Source of the DNA: DASYQV01 sp036005125
GTDB taxonomy: Bacteria > Acidobacteriota > Vicinamibacteria > Vicinamibacterales > UBA2999
Direction: 5' to 3'
NCBI GenBank assembly: GCA_036005125.1
Contig: DASYQV010000045.1
Coordinates: forward strand, 1-18,733
DNA length: 18,733 bases
Shown here piece by piece: positions 1 through 13,163 of the stretch. The notes beneath the pieces were generated by a model that was not told the origin of the DNA, did no database searches, and saw only the letters and a list, made by a program, of their open reading frames with translations. Both the position numbers and the translations under genes were made by a program. Each line of letters opens with the position of its first letter. Position 1 is the stretch's first letter.

Positions 1-2636
<2,636 letters not shown>

Positions 2637-2650
2637 TATGTTTCCCTCGT

Positions 2651-2733
2651 ATTGCGGATTGAGGATTGCGGAATGCGGATTTCTTGCGGATTCAATCTTC
2701 GATGAATCCGCAATCCGCAACCCGCAATCCGCA

Positions 2734-2735
<2 letters not shown>
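2651..2735. repeat. Heptad-word inverted array, rpoB-rpoC gap
   Basis: Left arm reads as consecutive 7-mers ATTGCGG, ATTGAGG, ATTGCGG, AATGCGG (2651-2678). Right arm is the complement in register: GAATCCG, CAATCCG, CAACCCG, CAATCCG, CATTACA (2704-2738). The inner arms TTGCGGATTC (2684-2693) and GAATCCGCAA (2704-2713) form a perfect 10-bp stem with a 10-nt loop. The last heptad contains the rpoB stop codon (TTA on +, 2734-2736). The array fills most of the gap and leaves only the rpoC ribosome site free. Function unknown; an RNA hairpin at the gene boundary is the simplest reading. Confidence 0.85.
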
Positions 2736-7026
<4,291 letters not shown>

Positions 7027-7040
7027 CTGTGAGGACCCTC

Positions 7041-7066
7041 TGGGGCGGTCGGAAGCGGCCGCCCCA
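7041..7066 (-). promoter_or_regulatory. Hairpin in the rpoB leader, next to its ribosome site
   Basis: TGGGGCGG (7041-7048) and CCGCCCCA (7059-7066) form a perfect 8-bp GC-rich stem with a 10-nt loop. On the transcript its 3' arm is directly followed by the AGAGGG ribosome site of rpoB. No T-run follows, so it is not a simple terminator. The rplL-rpoB gap is where many bacteria attenuate or process the beta operon transcript, so a role in adjusting rpoB expression is possible but is inference. Confidence 0.45.
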
Positions 7067-7080
7067 AGGCTTAGACGTCT

Positions 7081-7160
7081 GGCTTAAGACTCAGGGCTTA
7101 GGGCTTAGGAGGCTTAAGGCTTAAGCCCCTTAAGCCGTGAGCCCTAAGCCTTAAGCCCTC
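7081..7160. repeat. Heptad-word inverted array, rplL-rpoB gap
   Basis: Words of the GGGCTTA / AGGCTTA type repeat at a 7-nt step on the left (GGGCTTA twice, then AGGCTTA) and as complements (CCTAAGC, CTTAAGC) on the right. The centre, GGCTTAA-G-GCTTAAGCC, is self-complementary. The array uses the same word family as the next gap (7593-7675), the only pair of neighbouring gaps that share a word. Function unknown. Confidence 0.8.
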
Positions 7161-7185
7161 AAGTAGCGCGCCGAAGGCGCTACTT
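7161..7185 (-). terminator. Hairpin across the rplL stop codon; terminator or processing site, weak
   Basis: AAGTAGCGC (7161-7169) and GCGCTACTT (7177-7185) form a perfect 9-bp stem with a 7-nt loop. On the transcript the rplL stop codon TAG sits inside the 5' arm. No U-run follows, so Rho-independent termination is doubtful; partial attenuation or RNA processing between rplL and rpoB is equally possible. Confidence 0.4.
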
Positions 7186-7578
7186 GATTTCGACTTTCGC
7201 GCCGACCTCTTCGAACTTCTTCCGGATCGCCTCGGCCTCATCCTTGTTCACGCCTTCCTTCAGCGGCTTCGGCGCGCTCTCGACGAGATCCTTGGCTTCC
7301 TTGAGACCCAGGCTGGTCACCTCGCGGACGACCTTGATGACCTTGATCTTCTCGCTGCCGATCTCGACCAGGTTGACGTTGAACTCGGTCTTCTCCTCGG
7401 CGGGCGCCGCGGCTCCGCCACCGGCTCCCGCCGCGGCCATTCCGGGCATTGCCATCGGCATAGCCGCAGCCGCGGAGACGCCAAGCTCCTGCTCGAGCGC
7501 CTTCACGAGCTGCGACAGCTCCAGCACGCTGATGCCCTTGATGTAATCGACGACCTGCTGCTGATTCAGTTCGGCCAT
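7180..7578 (-). CDS. rplL: 50S ribosomal protein bL12 (L7/L12)
   Basis: Stalk protein of the large ribosomal subunit; dimers bind L10 and recruit GTPase factors such as EF-Tu and EF-G. It has 132 aa with the usual three parts: N-terminal dimerisation helices (about 1-37), an Ala/Gly/Met-rich flexible hinge (about 36-60, with MPMAMPGMAAAG) and the globular C-terminal domain (about 63-132, with KIKVIKVVRE, GLKEAKDLVE and AEAIRKKFEEVGAKVEIK). The start ATG has a strong GAGGAG site 6 nt upstream. It lies between rplJ and rpoB as in E. coli, separated from both by heptad arrays. Confidence 0.98.
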   Translation of the reverse strand: MAELNQQQVVDYIKGISVLELSQLVKALEQELGVSAAAAMPMAMPGMAAAGAGGGAAAPAEEKTEFNVNLVEIGSEKIKVIKVVREVTSLGLKEAKDLVESAPKPLKEGVNKDEAEAIRKKFEEVGAKVEIK

Positions 7579-7592
7579 TTCGTCTCCTCGTT

Positions 7593-7675
7593 GGCTTAGG
7601 GCTTAGGGCTTAAGGCTTAGGGGGCTTAAGCAAGAGCCTTGAGCCCCTTAAGCCCTGAGCCTTAAGCCTTGAGCC
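7593..7675. repeat. Heptad-word inverted array, rplJ-rplL gap
   Basis: Left words GGGCTTA, GGGCTTA, AGGCTTA; right words CCTGAGC, CTTAAGC, CTTGAGC, all at a 7-nt step. Innermost dyad GGGGCTTAAG (7621-7630) pairs with CTTGAGCCCC (7638-7647), with one G-U in RNA. The array takes up nearly all of the gap apart from the rplL ribosome site. Confidence 0.82.
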
Positions 7676-7683
7676 AGTCATGA

Positions 7684-8208
7684 TCATCCCTGTTGCTTCT
7701 TCTCGTACTGGACGAGCACCGACAGCAGATCGCGCATCGGGGCGGCGAGCACCGAGACGAACTGCTGCATCGGCGCCTGCAGCAGGAAGAGCAACTTCGC
7801 GTACAGGTCCGGCTTGCCCGGGAGGGTCGCCAGGTCCGAGACCGCGGCCGGTTGGATCGCCCGGCCCTGCACCACCGCGGCCTTGATCGACAGCGTCGGC
7901 GCCCCTTTCATGAACGTCGTCAGCGTCTTGGCGAGCGCGACGGCGTCGTCATGGGTATAGGCAATGGCGGTCGTCCCCTCGAAGTGCGCTTCGAGCGAGG
8001 CGAGCGAGGTGCCGTGGCTCGCTTTCCTGGCGAGCGTGTTCTTGACCACTTTGTACTGCGCGCGCGCGGCGCGCAGCTGGCGTCGGAGCTCGGTGACCTG
8101 CGGGACGTTCAGGCCGCGGTAATCCACCAGAATAGCGGTGTCCGCCGCCTTGAAGGCCGACGTCAGGTCCTGCAGCTCCTGCTCTTTTTCAGCTCTGGTT
8201 ACAGCCAT
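7684..8208 (-). CDS. rplJ: 50S ribosomal protein uL10
   Basis: Base of the ribosomal stalk: its N-terminal domain binds 23S rRNA with L11 and its C-terminal helix carries L12 dimers. It has 174 aa, normal length. Family features are seen: an N-terminal helix rich in Glu/Lys, ILVDYRGLNVPQVTELRRQLR (about 26-46), YKVVKNTLARKA, a TTAIAY strand and an amphipathic C-terminal tail (about 135-170) fit for L12 binding. The start ATG 8206-8208 has no clear Shine-Dalgarno motif, which would fit translation controlled by the structured leader upstream. Next to rplL, as expected. Confidence 0.97.
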   Translation of the reverse strand: MAVTRAEKEQELQDLTSAFKAADTAILVDYRGLNVPQVTELRRQLRAARAQYKVVKNTLARKASHGTSLASLEAHFEGTTAIAYTHDDAVALAKTLTTFMKGAPTLSIKAAVVQGRAIQPAAVSDLATLPGKPDLYAKLLFLLQAPMQQFVSVLAAPMRDLLSVLVQYEKKQQG

Positions 8209-8317
8209 CTACTGGATCGTTTCAACTGGTTGCGTGATAGTCACAACAAAGCCGCCGAGTGCGAATTCGCGGCCGCGACATCGGAGCGGCCGCTGCCGGG
8301 TTGGAAGAAATCCTCCA
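8209..8317 (-). promoter_or_regulatory. rplJ leader with strong hairpin; candidate L10 autoregulatory leader
   Basis: 109-nt gap between rplA and rplJ, one of the few here without a heptad array. Two GCGGCCGC 8-mers (8269-8276 and 8286-8293) pair to give a perfect 8-bp stem with a 9-nt loop. In many bacteria the L10-L12 complex represses its own synthesis by binding a leader at exactly this place (L10 leader family); position and strong structure support that here, but I could not confirm the kink-turn consensus. The segment GAATTCGCGGCCGC at 8263-8276 also resembles a common cloning adaptor. Confidence 0.45.
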
Positions 8318-9022
8318 CTAATGCTTCGCCCGCTCGTCGATGTGGACCGTATCGATCGTGACGCCCGGCCCCATCGTCGACGACACGGTGACGGACTTCA
8401 GGTACTTTCCTTTGGCGGCCGGCGGCTTCGCCTTGACGACGCTGTCCACGAGCGTGTGGGTGTTGTCGATCAGGCTCTGCGGCGGGAAGGACGTCTTGCC
8501 GACGGGGGCGTGGATAATGCCGGTCTTGTCGACGCGAAACTCCACCTTGCCCGCCTTGATCTCCCGGACCGCCTTCGCGACGTCCGGAGTGACGGTGCCG
8601 GTTTTCGGGTTCGGCATCAGCCCTCGCGGGCCGAGCACCTTCCCCAGGCGACCGACCGCGCGCATCATGTCGGGCGTCGCCACCACCGCGTCGAAGTCCA
8701 TCCACCCGCCGACGATCTTCTCGACGATCTCTTCGCCGTGGACGAAGTCGGCCCCCGCATCCTGCGCATCCTTCTGCTTGTCGGCACCGGCAATCACGAG
8801 CACCCGTTTGCTCTTGCCGAGACCGTGGGGCAGCACAACCGTGCCGCGGACCATCTGATCCGCGTGCTTCGGATCCACGCCGAGACGCAACGTGACCTCG
8901 ACCGTCTCGTCGAACTTCGCGTACTTCACTTTCTGGATGAGCGGGATCGCGTCTTCAATCGAGTACTGCCGCTCGCCGACCGCCGTGGCGGCCGCCGTAT
9001 ATTTCTTGCCGTGCTTTCCCAT
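8318..9022 (-). CDS. rplA: 50S ribosomal protein uL1
   Basis: Binds 23S rRNA helices 76-78 at the L1 stalk and takes part in release of deacylated tRNA; in many bacteria it also represses its own operon. 234 aa from ATG 9020-9022 (MGKHGKKY). The open frame extends 23 codons upstream, but those codons come from the repeat array and read MTDDSWAF-type non-L1 sequence, while ATG 9022 has GGGGAG 7 nt upstream, so the shorter start is chosen. The family signature GPRGLMPNPKTGTVT and the C-terminal SSTMGPGVTID are intact. Follows rplK. Confidence 0.97.
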   Translation of the reverse strand: MGKHGKKYTAAATAVGERQYSIEDAIPLIQKVKYAKFDETVEVTLRLGVDPKHADQMVRGTVVLPHGLGKSKRVLVIAGADKQKDAQDAGADFVHGEEIVEKIVGGWMDFDAVVATPDMMRAVGRLGKVLGPRGLMPNPKTGTVTPDVAKAVREIKAGKVEFRVDKTGIIHAPVGKTSFPPQSLIDNTHTLVDSVVKAKPPAAKGKYLKSVTVSSTMGPGVTIDTVHIDERAKH

Positions 9023-9035
9023 GGGCCACTCCCCA

Positions 9036-9140
9036 TTTTTGATTGGCGATTTGTGACTCGTGATTTCAAAAGCCCACGAATCGTCCGTCACGAACCCAAT
9101 CGCAAATCACAAATCGCAAATCACAAATCGCAAATCACAC
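9036..9140. repeat. Heptad-word array with three exact 14-mers, rplK-rplA gap
   Basis: Right arm holds three perfect tandem copies of AATCGCAAATCACA (9098-9111, 9112-9125, 9126-9139), that is six alternating heptads AATCGCA/AATCACA. The left arm (about 9040-9067) holds the complementary words GATTGGC, GATTTGTGA, GTGATTT. Exact copies suggest recent expansion, in contrast to the more degenerate arrays elsewhere in the window. The array ends before the rplA ribosome site. Confidence 0.85.
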
Positions 9141-9142
9141 AT

Positions 9143-9164
9143 GTCATCGGCGTCAGCCGACGAC
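9143..9164 (-). other. Hairpin enclosing the rplK stop codon
   Basis: On the transcript GTCGTCGGC and GCCGATGAC pair (9 bp, one G-U) around the loop TGAC, so the TGA stop codon of rplK lies in the loop. No U-run follows. It could affect termination efficiency, ribosome recycling or RNA processing between rplK and rplA, or be incidental to C-terminal codon choice. Confidence 0.4.
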
Positions 9165-9578
9165 ATCGATTCCCATCGACCGCGCCGTGCCACGAACCGT
9201 CTTGATGGCCGATTCGAGCGAATCACAGTTCAGGTCCGGAAGCTTCGTCTTGGCGATGTCCTCGACCTGCTTGGCCGTCACGGTTCCGACCTTGTTCCGA
9301 TTGGGCTCGGCCGATCCCTTCGCGAGGTTCGCCACCTTCTTGAGCAGCACCGACGCCGGCGGAGTCTTCGTGATGAAGGTATAGGTGCGGTCGGCATACA
9401 CGGTCACAACCGCCGGGATGATGAGACCCTCGTCTTTCGCTGTCCTCGCGTTGAAGTTCTTGCAGAAATCCATGATGTTCACGCCGTGCGGACCGAGCGC
9501 GGTACCCACCGGCGGCGCGGGTGTCGCCTTGCCCGCGGGAATCTGCAACTTCACGACTGCGTTTACTTTTTTCGCCAT
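9153..9578 (-). CDS. rplK: 50S ribosomal protein uL11
   Basis: Part of the GTPase-associated centre, where it binds 23S rRNA with L10 and contacts EF-G and RelA. 141 aa, the usual length. The N-terminal domain has the Pro-rich segment AGKATPAPPVGTALGPHGVN (about 15-34); the C-terminal RNA-binding domain contains the SAEPNRNKVGTVTAKQVEDI segment and ends AIKTVRGTARSMGIDVVG. The start ATG has only a weak GAG-type site upstream because a heptad array occupies the leader. Gene order nusG-rplK-rplA is standard. Confidence 0.98.
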   Translation of the reverse strand: MAKKVNAVVKLQIPAGKATPAPPVGTALGPHGVNIMDFCKNFNARTAKDEGLIIPAVVTVYADRTYTFITKTPPASVLLKKVANLAKGSAEPNRNKVGTVTAKQVEDIAKTKLPDLNCDSLESAIKTVRGTARSMGIDVVG

Positions 9579-9583
9579 AACTC

Positions 9584-9656
9584 AGCTGGTTGCCGGCAGC
9601 TGGCAGCCGGCAGCCGGCAGGAAAGAACCTGCCAGCTGCCCGCTGCCTGCTGCCCG
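9584..9656. repeat. Heptad-word inverted array, nusG-rplK gap
   Basis: The clearest example of the 7-nt step. Left: GGCAGCT, GGCAGCC, GGCAGCC, GGCAGGA (9595-9622). Right: CTGCCAG, CTGCCCG, CTGCCTG, CTGCCCG (9629-9656), ending at the base before the nusG stop codon (9657-9659). Inner stem GGCAGG (9616-9621) and CCTGCC (9628-9633) has a 6-nt loop. It fills essentially the whole gap, leaving little room for a classical L1-binding leader before rplK. Confidence 0.88.
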
Positions 9657-10199
9657 CTAAATCTTCTCCACCTGCAGGAAATCCAATTCAACCGGCGTCG
9701 AGCGGCCGAAGATCGTCACCATCACCTTGAGCGTGTTCTTGTCGAGATTCACCTCGTCGACCACGCCATTGAAGCTCGTGAACGGGCCCTCGTTGATGCG
9801 AACGTGATCGCCCTTCTCGAACGAGTACTTCGGCTTCGGCTTCTCGGCCGCGGTCTTGACCTGCTGAAGAATCTGCTCGACCTCTTCCTTGCTGAGCGGC
9901 GTCGGCTTGCTGCCGGCGCCGACGAAGCCGGTGACCTTCGGTGTGTTCTTGACGACATGCCACGCATGGTCGGACATGTTCATCTCGACCAGGATATAAC
10001 CGGGGAAGAACCGCTTCGGCGTGACGACCTTCCGGCCACTCCGCATCTCCACCACGTCTTCGGTCGGGATGAGAATCTCGCCGATTTCGTTCTGCAGGCC
10101 ATAGGCCTGGACGCGCTGTGCCAGCGACTCGGCGACCTTCTTCTCGAAACCCGAGTACGTGTGAACGATGTACCAGTTCTTCGTCGCGACGTCGGTCAT
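9657..10199 (-). CDS. nusG: Transcription elongation/termination factor NusG
   Basis: Binds the RNA polymerase clamp and links it to Rho or to ribosomal protein S10. 180 aa. NGN domain (about 6-95, with NWYIVHTYSGFEKKVAE and FFPGYILVEM), a charged linker (about 100-125) and a KOW domain (about 128-155, with GDHVRINEGPFTSFNGVVDE). The ATG at 10197-10199 overlaps the secE stop codon as ATGA, implying translational coupling. A longer in-frame start nine codons upstream would lie inside secE and adds non-conserved residues, so it was not chosen. Confidence 0.98.
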   Translation of the reverse strand: MTDVATKNWYIVHTYSGFEKKVAESLAQRVQAYGLQNEIGEILIPTEDVVEMRSGRKVVTPKRFFPGYILVEMNMSDHAWHVVKNTPKVTGFVGAGSKPTPLSKEEVEQILQQVKTAAEKPKPKYSFEKGDHVRINEGPFTSFNGVVDEVNLDKNTLKVMVTIFGRSTPVELDFLQVEKI

Positions 10200-10459
10200 G
10201 CCGCACCGAACCGCTGGAAGAGCCAACGGACAAGCCGGTCAAGCGCCAGATCGAGGCCCCACAAATAGATGCCGAAAAAGGCCGACGTGAGAATCACGAC
10301 CACCGTCGTCGCGTACACTTCCTTCCGCGAAGGCCACGTGACGCGCTTCATCTCGTGACGGACTTCCGTCAGGAAGGTCCGGCTGTTCTCCCACCAGGCC
10401 ATGAGGCCTCGTCCCCGTACGCGCTCCTTGAAGTTGTCGAGCGTTGTTCCCGTGCTCAT
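10196..10459 (-). CDS. secE: Preprotein translocase subunit SecE
   Basis: Essential membrane subunit of the SecYEG channel. 87 aa, the common short single-span form (E. coli SecE has three spans). An N-terminal amphipathic region contains the family motif TEVRHEMKRVTWPSRKEV (about 31-48), followed by one transmembrane helix (about 49-69) and a basic C-terminus. Start chosen at ATG 10457-10459 (MSTGTT) with a GGTGGT site; an in-frame GTG five codons earlier is possible. Precedes nusG with a 4-nt overlap and follows tRNA-Trp, the arrangement of many bacteria. Confidence 0.96.
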   Translation of the reverse strand: MSTGTTLDNFKERVRGRGLMAWWENSRTFLTEVRHEMKRVTWPSRKEVYATTVVVILTSAFFGIYLWGLDLALDRLVRWLFQRFGAA

Positions 10460-10506
10460 TGCAGCAACCACCACGCTTCAAAAATCAGGTCGCAGGTTCA
10501 GGTAAC

Positions 10507-10582
10507 TGGCAGGTCAGGAGGGACTCGAACCCCCAGCCCCCGGTTTTGGAGACCGGTGCTCTACCAATTGAGCTACTGACCT
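10507..10582 (-). tRNA. tRNA-Trp (anticodon CCA)
   Basis: Cloverleaf readable on the minus strand: acceptor AGGTCAG/CTGACCT, D arm with TAGCTCAATTGGTAGAGC, anticodon stem CCGGT/ACCGG with loop CTCCAAA, T arm with GGTTCGAGTCC, discriminator G and an encoded CCA end. 76 nt. Placed between rpmG and secE, a common site for this tRNA. Confidence 0.97.
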
Positions 10583-10593
10583 ACGCTTCGCAT

Positions 10594-10664
10594 CCATGAT
10601 TCATGATGCATGATTCTTGATTCGCGATTTGAAACCCGAACAATCAAGAATCATGAATCAAGAA
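10594..10664. repeat. Heptad-word inverted array, rpmG to tRNA-Trp gap
   Basis: Left: five consecutive heptads GATTCAT, GATGCAT, GATTCTT, GATTCGC, GATTTGA (10598-10632). Right: AATCAAG, AATCATG, AATCAAG, AATTACT, the last holding the rpmG stop codon. CATGATTCTTGATT (10609-10622) and AATCAAGAATCATG (10642-10655) form a perfect 14-bp stem with a 19-nt loop. It would sit just 5' of the tRNA in the precursor RNA. Confidence 0.87.
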
Positions 10665-10814
10665 TTACTTCGTCTCCTTATGGTCCGTATGCTTCCGACA
10701 GAACCGGCAGTACTTGCTGAACTCCAGCCGGTCAGTCGTCTTCTTCTTGTTCTTCGTCGTGCTGTAATTGCGTCGTTTGCAGACGCCGCACGCCAGATGA
10801 ACGATGTCTCTCAT
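10665..10814 (-). CDS. rpmG: 50S ribosomal protein bL33
   Basis: Small large-subunit protein near the E site. 49 aa from ATG 10812-10814 to TAA. It keeps four cysteines, C9, C12, C36 and C39, in two CxxC pairs, so it is the zinc-binding (C+) form. Basic core RRNYSTTKNKKKTTDRLEF and the ending KYCRFCRKHTDHKETK fit the family. Short AGGT site upstream. Position between tuf and tRNA-Trp/secE is typical of many bacterial phyla, although E. coli has moved it elsewhere. Confidence 0.97.
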   Translation of the reverse strand: MRDIVHLACGVCKRRNYSTTKNKKKTTDRLEFSKYCRFCRKHTDHKETK

Positions 10815-10825
10815 GGTGACCTGTC

Positions 10826-10904
10826 GGGCTTCAGGCTCGGGGCTGCAGGCTTCGGGCGGCTTCAGCCTGAAGCCGCCTGAAGTCCGAAGTCTGGAGTCGG
10901 CAGC
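10826..10904. repeat. Heptad-word inverted array, tuf-rpmG gap
   Basis: Left words GGCTTCA, GGCTCGG, GGCTGCA, GGCTTCG; right words GCCTGAA, GTCCGAA, GTCTGGA, GTCGGCA, GCCTATT at a 7-nt step. The last one holds the tuf stop codon (10905-10907). Central dyad GGCGGCTTCAG (10855-10865) and CTGAAGCCGCC (10867-10877) is a perfect 11-bp inverted repeat around a single C and would fold into a strong hairpin after tuf. No U-run, so not a canonical terminator. Confidence 0.85.
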
Positions 10905-12104
<1,200 letters not shown>

Positions 12105-12275
12105 TTATGTGGTGCTCGCTCAACAAGAACGGGATGCCCGCCCTTCGACTCGCTTCGCTCGCTCACCCCTCGACCGTGCTCGGGGTGACCCTGACCACGT
12201 CGACGGGTCAGGGCACTCGACTCGGCCGCTCCGCAGGGCCCGCCACGAGCGAGCCCGCGAAGCGGGCGAGTCGAG
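12105..12275 (-). other. tuf leader region: hairpins and REP-like repeat, no gene
   Basis: 171-nt gap between tRNA-Thr(GGT) and tuf. It contains a copy of the dispersed repeat CCCTTCGACTCGCTTCGCTC (12141-12165), a hairpin CCCTGACC (12189-12196) with GGTCAGGG (12206-12213), and a GCCCGC/GCGGGC hairpin (12253-12267) within a region that resembles the repeat in the opposite direction (12248-12276). No reading frame of interest and no clear promoter. Processing after the tRNA is likely. Confidence 0.6.
12141..12165 (+). repeat. REP-like dispersed repeat, copy 1
   Basis: Begins CCCTTCGACTCGCTTCGCTC and ends GCTCA; the same 25 bp recur at 12696 and, with one change (GGCTC for GACTC), at 12468. Copies 2 and 3 continue to GGGC while this one diverges after the A. 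Three copies within 600 bp and none seen elsewhere in the window. Confidence 0.75.
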
Positions 12276-12351
<76 letters not shown>

Positions 12352-12357
12352 CTAGTC

Positions 12358-12389
12358 TTTTCGCGCGCGCGAAGGCTTCCGCGCGAAAA
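12358..12389. other. Hairpin between tRNA-Gly and tRNA-Thr(GGT)
   Basis: TTTTCGCGCG (12358-12367) and CGCGCGAAAA (12380-12389) form a perfect 10-bp stem around a 12-nt segment that contains GAAGGCTTC. In the transcribed direction the T-run precedes the stem and none follows, so it is more likely a spacer or processing structure than a terminator. Confidence 0.5.
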
Positions 12390-12393
12390 AACT

Positions 12394-12468
12394 TGGAGCG
12401 GGAGACGGGGATCGAACCCGCGACCAACAGCTTGGAAGGCTGTGACTCTACCACTGAGTTACTCCCGC
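12394..12468 (-). tRNA. tRNA-Gly (anticodon TCC)
   Basis: Minus-strand cloverleaf: acceptor GCGGGAG/CTCCCGC, D arm TAACTCAGTGGTAGAGT, anticodon stem ACAGC/GCTGT with loop CTTCCAA, T arm GGTTCGATCCC, discriminator T and encoded CCA. 75 nt. Equivalent to glyT in the E. coli cluster. Confidence 0.97.
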
Positions 12469-12496
12469 CCTTCGGCTCGCTTCGCTCGCTCAGGGC
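12468..12496 (+). repeat. REP-like dispersed repeat, copy 2
   Basis: CCCTTCGGCTCGCTTCGCTC followed by GCTCAGGGC; differs from copy 3 at one base. It begins on the first base of tRNA-Gly, so it lies flush against the mature 5' end of that tRNA. The outer CCCT/AGGG can pair. Confidence 0.75.
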
Positions 12497-12797
12497 AAGC
12501 CTTCGCGGCTCGCTGTTTGCTCTCGCCGTTCCGGCGAGCCAGGCCCGCGAACCGGTTACCTCGATTCACGTCCACCGGTCGTGACGCCTCTGCCAGTCTG
12601 CTCCCGCGGCCGCCGCGCGAAGCGCGGCTTGCCGCCAAACAAGCAAAGCCACCAAACCGAACAGCCCTCTCGAGCCCAGGGGCTGAGAGGTTTGGCCCTT
12701 CGACTCGCTTCGCTCGCTCAGGGCATTCTCCCGGGCCTTTGGCTCGCCATGAGCAAACCTTGCGGTTCGCCGGAGGCGAGCCGTAAGGTGAGTCGAA
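12469..12797 (-). other. Expanded 329-nt spacer between tRNA-Tyr and tRNA-Gly
   Basis: No gene seen. The stretch carries two REP-like repeats (12468-12496, 12696-12724) and several strong hairpins: CTCGCCG/CGGCGAG (12522-12538); CCTCTC/GAGAGG (12666-12690) with extra inner pairing; and a 14-bp stem with two G-U pairs and a 3-nt loop (12758-12788). In E. coli the corresponding tyrU-glyT spacer is very short. I looked for a decayed tRNA and found no convincing T arm or acceptor. Confidence 0.6.
12696..12724 (+). repeat. REP-like dispersed repeat, copy 3
   Basis: CCCTTCGACTCGCTTCGCTC followed by GCTCAGGGC, 28 of 29 bases identical to copy 2 and 25 of 25 to copy 1. Located about 73 nt upstream of the tRNA-Tyr 3' end in + coordinates, between two hairpins. 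Confidence 0.75.
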
Positions 12798-12884
12798 TGG
12801 TGGGGAGGGGAGGGTTCGAACCTCCGTAGCCACTAGGGCGGCAGATTTACAGTCTGCTGCGATTGACCGCTCCGCCACCTCCCC
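12798..12884 (-). tRNA. tRNA-Tyr (anticodon GTA)
   Basis: Minus-strand class II tRNA: acceptor GGGGAGG/CCTCCCC, D arm TGGCGGAGCGGTCAATCGCA, anticodon stem GCAGA/TCTGC with loop CTGTAAA, a long variable arm (CGCCCTAGTGGCTAC), T arm GGTTCGAACCC, discriminator A and encoded CCA. 87 nt. Equivalent to tyrU. Confidence 0.97.
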
Positions 12885-12913
12885 GGCATATCTCTTCGTT
12901 GGACGGCCTCGAT

Positions 12914-12928
12914 CAGGCCTCAGGCCTG
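12914..12928. repeat. Short palindrome, tRNA-Thr(TGT) to tRNA-Tyr spacer
   Basis: CAGGCCT-C-AGGCCTG, also readable as two tandem heptads CAGGCCT CAGGCCT followed by GAATCCC GAACC. It may be a minimal relic of the heptad arrays seen in other gaps. The rest of the 118-nt spacer shows nothing recognisable. Confidence 0.4.
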
Positions 12929-13002
12929 AATCCCGAACCTTCTTTTTCTGTGTGGAGTGCGTGTAATCGGCGTCAACCCTGAAGACGGGGCGTCCCGGCC
13001 GG

Positions 13003-13079
13003 TGGAGCTGGCGGAGGGATTTGAACCCCCGACCGGCTGATTACAAATCAGCTGCTCTACCGGACTGAGCTACGCCAGC
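13003..13079 (-). tRNA. tRNA-Thr (anticodon TGT)
   Basis: Minus-strand cloverleaf: acceptor GCTGGCG/CGCCAGC, D arm TAGCTCAGTCCGGTAGAGC, anticodon stem GCTGA/TCAGC with loop TTTGTAA, T arm GGTTCAAATCC, discriminator T and encoded CCA. 77 nt. First tRNA of the cluster, equivalent to thrU. Confidence 0.97.
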
Positions 13080-13093
13080 CAGACAAAGGGCAG

Positions 13094-13123
13094 ATAGTAG
13101 CACGTCCCGTGCCAGATGGGCAA
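13094..13123 (-). promoter_or_regulatory. Candidate sigma-70-type promoter of the tRNA-tuf operon
   Basis: On the minus strand TTGCCC (13118-13123) and TACTAT (13094-13099) are separated by 18 nt and lie 15 nt before the mature 5' end of tRNA-Thr(TGT). Each hexamer matches the consensus at 4 of 6 positions. The place, just upstream of the first tRNA and after rlmB, is where the cluster promoter is expected. Transcription may continue through tuf and further. Confidence 0.5.
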
Positions 13124-13163
13124 GCCTCCTTCAAGCGGTTTGGCACGCTTCCACCGTCTTCGA

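Noticed and set aside
9023..9091. Longer rplA start at 9091
   Set aside because: The extra 23 codons are read from the heptad array; ATG 9022 has a strong ribosome site and the usual L1 N-terminus.
12500..12790. Decayed tRNA gene in the tRNA-Tyr to tRNA-Gly spacer
   Set aside because: No segment gives a T-arm consensus plus acceptor pairing; hairpins there belong to the repeats.
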